Origin: Synchiropus splendidus
Taxonomy: Eukaryota; Chordata; Actinopteri; Syngnathiformes; Callionymidae
DNA length: 64,000 bases
Assembly (NCBI RefSeq): GCF_027744825.2
Contig: NC_071335.1
Span: 10,331,001-10,395,000 of the forward strand
Direction of reading: 5' to 3'
Shown here in pieces: positions 56,811 to 64,000 of the stretch. How positions within the stretch are numbered: position 1 is the stretch's first letter; each line of letters opens with the position of its first letter. Position numbers and translations under genes: made by a program. The notes under the pieces were generated by a model. It was not told where the DNA came from, did not search any database, and saw only the letters and a program-made list of their open reading frames with translations.

Positions 56811-59800
56811 ATGAAAAGTCAGGACTTCGAAACTCTCGCTTACACGGAGAGTCCGAAAACAGCGAAACGGACAACATTCCAGGTATGATACACTCTGCAA
56901 CTCACTGACATTTGTACTCTAATCGAGATGGTCAACCAACTGTGTTGGTGTAGGATGAACTCCAGGCTGCTGTGTCCGCCAGAATAAAGAGAGCTGACAA
57001 TAATTCATATCCGGATGACTTCGAGAATGAGGAGGAGGAGGACGGTAAGTTCCGTGTTCACAACACTTTTAAACGGCATTGGGCATGTCTCAACATATGG
57101 CGTCTCTGTTTACGTATGTGTTGGCTGTTCCTTGTTTTCCACTGTTTAGAGATATTATCTGGTGAATACAAAAGTTTGGTATATTATACTATGATGGGAT
57201 AAAATTTTCCAATCCAAGCTTATTCTCAAATTTTCTCAAAAAGAAGGTCTGTGTCCAAAAGTAAAGGAAAATGCAGCGAGCATAGATAGATAGACAGAGC
57301 AGTAGTTGCTATGTTGTCATGCATTGGCAGTTTGTTTATTATAGGTAAAAGCTCTCCCACTGTTCACTTTCCTGTAAAAGTACATAAAATTTACATCTAA
57401 ACTCACGTTTCCTTTTCATGTTTCATTGGAAGCTCACTAAGCAGCAAAATGCTTGTGATCATGTCATTATTTTTTAGCCAAGATGGTCCTGGACACAGGA
57501 CTGTGCACCCGAGGTGCTATGATAAATGAAAATTATATTCCAGAATGTGAGGTCTGTGTTTCATTTTAATTCAGTCTTGCGTGTATTCATGCTTTCTTGT
57601 GCACCTTTTCACAGAGTTTTTAAATGAGCTGCTCCAGTCAAGGAAGCATCGGTCAGATGCATTTAAAGCATCAAGAAACAGACCCCAAATCAATGACTTT
57701 GATTTATCAGATGATGAAGAGAAGCACGAGAAACCAAAACGAGTGTCCTTCCTCAAAACTGCAAGAAACAAGTCACCTACCCCAGACACAGAACTACTGG
57801 AGCCGTGTGATTCTGCGGGCTTGCCCGTCGCTGGACATAACAGCCTCAACTGTGATTTCAAACCACACTCAGAAAATGCCAGTGGAGATGGAAAACAAAT
57901 TGGAAGTGATCGGTTGGAGTCTAACAGCCCAGAATATCGGAGGTCATTGAAATCTGAGAGTGAAGTGGATGAGGCAGTAGAAACAAATCATGAAGAAAGG
58001 CCACCCACTTGTGATAATGAACAAATTTCTTCAGAGGGTCTGAGCTTGGCGCCGCCAAGGCCCAAACCACGACAGAGAACTCTGGTCGATAACCAGCATG
58101 CTGCAGAGAAAACGTTCGATATACTGGACTCTCAGGACTCTAGCAGACCGCAGACGTCCACTGAATCCCCTGATGCATCGAGCACCGTGCCTCAAATCTC
58201 GTCTCCTGACAGGATCACAGCCAGAAGCTGCAGCCCTCACGTGAGATAACTTATTTGACACGCTGACAGCGCTGAAAGTGTCCACTAATTGTGCTCTGCT
58301 TCAGTGGACAGATGAGGAATCCGCGTCAGATACAAGCACAGCGTCTCAACAAATGAACTGTCCAAGAGTTGATCCTGATTTATGCCGAGGTAATGAAAGA
58401 TTTGTAAGATATTTTTTACTGAAATTTAAACATTTTTTTTCTTTTTCAGAAGGATCAACTCTTGAAGGGAGCAAGGTGCAGAGGAACAATTCATTTGAAG
58501 TGACCATGGTTTGTTATCCTGATATATATCAGTCATCATCACATTTCATTCAAGTTTTACTTATGTTTGATGGGTCTTTTCCTCAGAATCAATCCTCTGG
58601 AAATGTCACATTTGATCTTGGAAAATCTCGTAGAAGGTCAGTTGACTTGGGGTTCTGTCTATTGATATCCATTTTGTCTGGTCAGATTCTACTTCAGCAA
58701 AAAAAAAAAAAATTTAAAGGGCTACTTGAATGAATGTTTGTGTCTTTGATAACACATGTCAGTAAAACCCTATGTTAATTCCCTTGGGTTTATTTTAAAT
58801 TGACAGTGTGCGGCCACAATCCTCTCACAAGTTCAACAGCATTGAATCCAAGTATTTGGGTTCTCTCAAAGTTTTGGACTTAAAGGTACCAGAGGATTGT
58901 CCTCCACAAGAAGCGGATTCCCTGAGGGCAACTATTTATCAGGTGAGTGTGAGAAAATCCCTCGTGTTTTTTTGTAATCCTAACCCTACTATAGAAAGTT
59001 GAATCATCTTTCATCTTGGGCAGGAGTGGCTCCGGAAGAAAGAGGAGAAGTCCAAGGAAAGTTTGGAGTTAATGAGGAAGGAGAGGATTCTGAGGCAGGA
59101 AAAGAAGAAGGTGATTGTTCAGCTCCAAATTATGCATTTCAGTGTTTCAAATCTGGCGCAGGATGAAATGTATATTGTTGCACTTCAACAGGAAGAGGAA
59201 TCAAAAAGAGCGGAAGCCACTGCCTCTTATGAGGCCTGGAAGCAAAAGAAAGCAGAGAGTCTCAAAGCCAGATTCAGAGAGAAGCAATCTTTGATCCAAG
59301 AAGAACAAAAAAAATTGGAAGAAAATGAAAAGAAAAAGAATTCTGCGAAACAGGTATATTCATTTTAAAAGTTAGTTCTCTGAGTAAATAGGTCACATGA
59401 TGAAACTGACTATAATCTTATTCAATAGACGGCAATCTGATGTGTCTGTCGTTTCGTGATAACAGATGTTTGAACGATGGAAGGCGGAACGAGATAATAT
59501 CCTCAGAGAAAAGCACAGAAAGCAAAAAGAAGCAGAGAGAAAATGCCAGCTGAAGAAACAGGAAGAAGAGGAGGAAAGGATGAGGAACAGCAAATCTGCT
59601 TTTTCTAGCTGGTGAGCCACAATGATTGAAGTTTTGCCTGTATGCTCGGATGTAGGACCCAAGTATGATGCATAAGAGAAATAAAAAAACCTTTCCTGTA
59701 ACTTCTAAGACCCCCTAATGCACATGGGCAGAACGTGTTGTCCGCACAGGTGAGAGCCTGGTCGTACTTGTCGGGGTGTGGGAACAGCGCTTGCATACAA

Positions 59801-60259
59801 GTCTGAAAACCTCTCATACTCAAATCCAAGTGCCCCTTGCTCTCCAGTGTGTTTAAACTCTAGTTTGCAAAGAAACACCACCTTTTTATTCTGTAAAGTT
59901 AGCCCTCATCCTTCATCCTCACCTGCTGCAGGTATGAAAAGAAGAAACATGTCATCCACCAACGGGTGGCGACAGAACGCAAGCAAGGCAGGAACCAAGC
60001 AGAGGAGGATCGCTACATGAAAGAGGAGCGCGATAAAAACGCTATAGAGGTGTACGAGCAGTGGCTGGTAAGGATGGTCTGTTTTTTTTTTGTCTTGTCA
60101 CTAATGATTGTCTGTGATGTAATAATTTCTTTTTGAAAATAGGCCAGGAAAGACCTGGAGCAAAGAAGAAGAAAACATGAGCGACATATCAGAGAGATAT
60201 TGCAGGACAGTCCTCCTCCACCCTGGAGCCCTCCAAACAAGACCACATCAACAAGATAG
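56811..60259 (+). CDS. map9: Microtubule-associated protein 9 (ASAP)
   Basis: Twelve coding exons total 1767 nt, about 588 aa (human 647): 56811-56882, 56954-57044, 57615-58240, 58305-58389, 58450-58508, 58587-58636, 58807-58942, 59024-59110, 59192-59353, 59466-59611, 59932-60067, 60143-60259. The N-terminus ETLAYTESPKTAKRTTFQDE matches human MAP9. The motif INDFDLSDDEE followed by VSFLKT also matches. The middle is acidic and poorly conserved. From YLGSLKVLD and AAVYQEW-like ATIYQEWLRKK (about residues 355-380) onward the protein is a highly charged coiled coil made of repeated W-K/E units (YEAWKQKK, FERWKAE, YEQWL), ending PPPPWSPPNK. MAP9 binds microtubules at spindles, and also at ciliary axonemes. 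Exon 3 carries most of the low-conservation part. Exon 5's donor (GTTTGT) and exon 8's donor (GTGATT) are weak but keep the frame. Confidence 0.92.
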
Positions 60260-61300
60260 CAACTAGTGTGTCTCGTATAGAATCCAGTTTCAATTGTTAT
60301 TTATGATTTTAGGATTGAGGGTTGACAAGATGTGTGCAGGTGAGGGGGTACCTATTGCTGAATACTGGTTCTAGGAAGTACAAGAGGAAGAGTGCAACTT
60401 TCATCTGGATTTCCAACAAAGGGCTAAGAAATGAGTGTGTCCCCCACACACTTCTGTTTGTGCTTCTGTTTTATGTGCCTGTGTGTGGGGATGTAGTTTG
60501 TCAACTGTAAGTCTGAGACTATTGCTCTCTCAGGGATATGATCTGATGCCTTTTGTGCTGTAGAAAAATCCAAAGTCCCGGTTTGATCGTCGAATGTGTT
60601 GTTTACTTAGGGACGGGCGTTAGTCAGCAATGTGTTTTTTGGGAGGTTGTATGCCGGTTGTATGTGCACCCTGAGATGCATTCAATTACAGTCTCAAAAC
60701 AAGCATACGAAGGTGGTTGCAATTGAATTGAGGTTGCTTGTGTTTGTTGCGTAATTGGGATGTGGCACTGTAGTTCATCTACAAATCCTTCTGGTTCCAC
60801 GCATTCAATTGCAGACCAGGAGAGCCAGCAACAAAACAAAAACAGCTAAACAAAACACAGTAAAGGGCAACCTGAGCTTAGTAGTAGTATAAGTACTTTG
60901 ATGCTGGAAACTCAGTGATTCTATGAGTAGTTCAATTCTGATCAGCTAAGCTTATTGTTTAAAAACAAAGCTCTGTGAGATGAAAAGCTACGCTTTGGTC
61001 TCTACACTCATCGGCCTCATTGGTGTTGTGTTCTGACTGAAAGAAGGTGAGTTGCTGTGAGTTAACTAAAGGGAAAATTGACAGCAGAACTCAAATGTTC
61101 AGCTGCACTCTGAGGAATATCTTGGAAATGGAATTCACTATTGTGGGTCAACACATGTGACCTGTGCCAGCAAACTACATTTGTTAAGTCTTTCGTGTGA
61201 CATTGATTTATTTTTGTACTGTTTTGTATATGCATATATATTTGTAGTGAAACTGCAAATAGATATACAAATGCATAACTAATAAAGTCATCCGTGGGAA
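60260..61300 (+). other. MAP9 3' UTR
   Basis: No other gene is visible after the MAP9 stop. The first clear AATAAA is at 61281-61286, about 1 kb downstream. The open frames here are short and unremarkable. Confidence 0.45.
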
Positions 61301-62600
61301 CTGCTTCATGTCCATATTCTTTTCACTTCCACTTGAAGTAATGGCGAGGAATGTCGCCTCGCAGTGAGGTTGTAAATAGTGGCTGTATCTTAATTGCTGC
61401 TGTGACTCTTAATTACAAGTTCCAACAGGGACAAATACTTTTGTTTTACTACTCTGTCACGCCTCAGTGCCCTGAAGCCATTTGAGATATGGTCCTTCAG
61501 TCATCAATTTCACTGTTTCCAGAGTATCCATGATGGCTGGCTTCACTGCTCTCCCTCAGTCTTCAGATTTGGATGAGGAGAGCTCAGTTTGGGTTTTTTT
61601 TTAAAGTCCAACTGACTTGCAGATGTTTGAAAATGGCTTCACACAGCTGTCCATACTAACAACCTACAATTACCACATTTACATGATGGCCCCTCGCAGT
61701 GCAGCGTGTCCTGGCCATTGTGTGGCCCCAGAGCCAGCATCAGACTTCTTTTAACTCTAATATCATCTCCTCAATTCTAGTCTATGTTTCAGGTTACACT
61801 CAAGTCACATTAACGTTGTCATGTATATATTAAGTGTACGCATGCGTCTGTGTCTGCATTTAAGTACTGTAGGTGTGTAATGTTGGGGTTAAGTATGCAT
61901 TTTGGTTTGTTTCTTTTTCTGAAGTAAAGGGTTATGTGCAGTCATTCAGGCATTTGTGTGAACTGACTTGTGACTTTGTTTGTGCATCTATTCTGAGAAG
62001 TACTTGCATGTGTATATATCTGTGTATCACAGCCTCCTTCATCCACTTGTGTTTTTCTTTGTATGTGTGTACAAGCATGTTAGAGTGTAAGTATGTTTAT
62101 CTCTATAGAGATGTGTCTGTGAGTCATTTTAGAGGCATGTTTTTAAATATTTGTAGGTTTGTGTCTCCACCTACTACTATGGACTGGTGCCCTGTCTGTC
62201 AATCCTGAACAGGAATAAGAGTTATATAGTTATATAATAAAGATGTATGTGTATACGTCTCCACCTATAGTTTTGTGTGTACTTGTTAATGTGACCAAAT
62301 CCGAGACGTGTGATATATGTTTTCTGTTGGTGTGTTTATCCAGACTAATAATCTATTCCAAGTTCAGCTGCTGAACTACAGAAAGTCTGAAAATAAACAT
62401 GCTTTGTTACATCAATAATATAACTGGGTTGTGTTAAAAACTTTGATGTATTTATTGTTTTATTGACTGGGTGAAGAGTGTAATAATACACGTGTGACGT
62501 CATGAATATGTAGGTTAGAGAAGGGACATCTTTTTTCCCAATCTGTGTCCATTTGTTGTTGTTCGATATTGTGTTTTAGTCAGTGATTGTGCCATTGACT
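61301..62600. other. Intergenic stretch, no gene recognised
   Basis: This stretch is AT-rich, with TGTGT-rich low-complexity sequence from about 61,820 to 62,350. A 111-codon frame at 61873-62208 is a product of that bias. AATAAA-like hexamers occur near 62,233 and 62,392. I see no exon pattern. Confidence 0.4.
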
Positions 62601-64000
62601 GCAAACTTACGCAGCAGTTCTCAGCCAGTGACTCGGCTGCAGTGTGGAGAGGGCTTAACAACCTCGATCTTGCACAGGACCTGAACAACTTCTATTGTCA
62701 CTTTGAGCAGCCATATCGCCTCAACACCTCTGTGGTCTCTCCACCCCCATGTTCCACGAACGATGTCACTGAGACAGCAAAGACGATCACAGTCACTGAT
62801 CACAGTCACTGATGAGCCACCTTCTCCCCTTCCCCCTCCTTCTCTTGACATCATGGAGCAGGACGTGCTCACTCAGTTCAAGAAGCTGAACCTTCAGAAG
62901 GCTGCGGGTCCGGACAGAGTTTCTACTGTGCTACTGAGCTGGCTCCAGTGTTCACGGACATCTTCAATGCTTCCTTGGTGTCCTGTCATGTTCCTGCCTG
63001 CTTTAAATCCTCCACTATTATTCCTGTTCCCAAGAAGGCCAGGATCACAGGACGAATGACTACAGAATGACTACAGACCGGTGGCACTGACGTCTGTGGT
63101 CATGAAGTCCTTTGAGCGCCTGGTTCACTCTCACCTGAAGTCCATCACTGCTTCTCACCTGGACACAATGCAGTTTGCCTACAGAGCCAACAGATCTGTG
63201 GACGATGCAGTGAACCAGGCCCTTCATTTCATTCTGGAGCATCTGGACTCCCCAGGAACCTATGCCAGGATCCTGTTTGTGGCCCTCAGCTCTGCCTTTA
63301 ACACGATTCTTCCAGCTCTGCTTGAAGACAAGCTTCGCCAGCTCAACGTTCCTGACTTCCTCTGCAGATGAATTACAGACTTCCTGACCAGCCAGAGTCA
63401 GCGTGTGCGGCTGGGGACGACTGTCTCCGACACTCAGACCCTCAACATCGGGTCTCCTCGGGGCTGTGTTCTCTCTCCATGGCTCTTCTCCCTGTACACT
63501 AACTGCTGCACCTCCAGCCACCAGTCCGTGAAGCTGATCAAGTTTGCGGATGACACCACCATCATCGGACTCATTTCAGATGGAGATGAGTCGGCTTACA
63601 GGAGGGAGGTGGAGCGGCTGGTGTCCTGGTGCAGCCCCAACAACCTGGAGCACAATGCCCAGAAGACAGTGGAGATGGTTATAGACTTCAGGAGAGTAAC
63701 AGTTTCTCTGTCCCCTCTCATGTAGGCTGGTTTACCCATTCCTATTGTAGACTCCTTCTGCTCCCTAGGAACCACCATCACTGAGGACCTCAAATGGGAG
63801 CCAACCATCAGGTCCCTCATCAGGAAGGCCCAGCAGAGAATGTTCTTCCTGAGGCAGCTACAAAAACTACGACTGCCGACGAAGTTGCTGTTGGAGTTCT
63901 ACGGCCATCATCCAGTCCATCCTCACCTCCTCCATCACTGTGTGGTACAACAGGTCCACCTCCAGGGACAAGAGCAGACTGCAGCGTATCATACGTTCTG
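62600..64000 (+). mobile_element. Decayed non-LTR retrotransposon (Rex1/L2-like LINE) reverse transcriptase, running off the window
   Basis: A broken reverse transcriptase reads on the plus strand across several frames: [11 protein letters not shown] (62882-62930), YRPVALTSVVMKSFERLV (from 63060), QFAYRANRSVDDAVNQALHF, then GCVLSPWLFSLYTN and KFADDTT (63541-63560), the FADD form of the YXDD catalytic box. Further C-terminal LINE sequence follows (WEPTIRSLIRKAQQRMFFLR). A TGA at 63369-63371 and several frameshifts interrupt it. The position normally holding the motif A aspartate (FVDFSSAFNT in relatives) reads FVALSSAFNT. The 3' end lies beyond 64,000. The family is assigned from motif style. 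Confidence 0.8.

Noticed and set aside
61873..62208. 111-codon plus-strand frame after MAP9
   Set aside because: It is a product of TGTGT-rich low complexity, with no motif and no exon signals.

Overview
This window is nuclear genomic DNA from a ray-finned (teleost) fish. The evidence is vertebrate multi-exon genes with GT-AG introns, fish-type spacing, and a typical teleost mix of mobile DNA: hAT and Tc1/mariner elements, an L2/Maui-type tail, a DIRS element and a Rex1/L2-like LINE. I joined exons by hand from splice sites and reading phase. Every complete model below has a total coding length divisible by three. Protein identities rest on remembered human orthologue sequences, not on a search.

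Layout from left to right: (1) 296-957 (+), two exon-like segments forming the 3' end of a gene I do not recognise; (2) 1541-10973 (-), N4BP2, 16 coding exons, about 1634 aa; (3) 12869-35620 (+), PDS5A, 31 coding exons, about 1294 aa, with an 8.9 kb first intron full of transposon relics; (4) 37856-40842 (-), UBE2K, 7 exons, 200 aa; (5) 43719-46843 (+), SMIM14, 4 coding exons, 105 aa; (6) 47.3-51.0 kb, intergenic, with palindromic and tandem repeats; (7) 53472-55841 (+), a spliced four-exon gene of about 355 aa resembling the DNA-binding part and C-terminal tail of a MULE-type transposase, with no catalytic domain visible, and with a DIRS remnant and a Tc1-like remnant in its neighbourhood; (8) 56811-60259 (+), MAP9, 12 exons, about 588 aa; (9) from about 62.6 kb to the end, a decayed LINE reverse transcriptase that runs out of the window.

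N4BP2, PDS5A, UBE2K and SMIM14 form the same block as on human 4p14. N4BP2/PDS5A and UBE2K/SMIM14 are head to head (probable shared promoter regions near 11.0-12.0 kb and 40.9-42.2 kb), and PDS5A/UBE2K are tail to tail. These are housekeeping functions (DNA end processing, cohesin release and maintenance, K48 ubiquitin conjugation, an ER membrane protein, a spindle and cilium microtubule protein) and are not an operon-like pathway. The most unusual item is the intact, spliced transposase-derived gene at 53.5-55.8 kb. Its reading frame is open across all exons, and its polyadenylation signal overlaps its stop codon.
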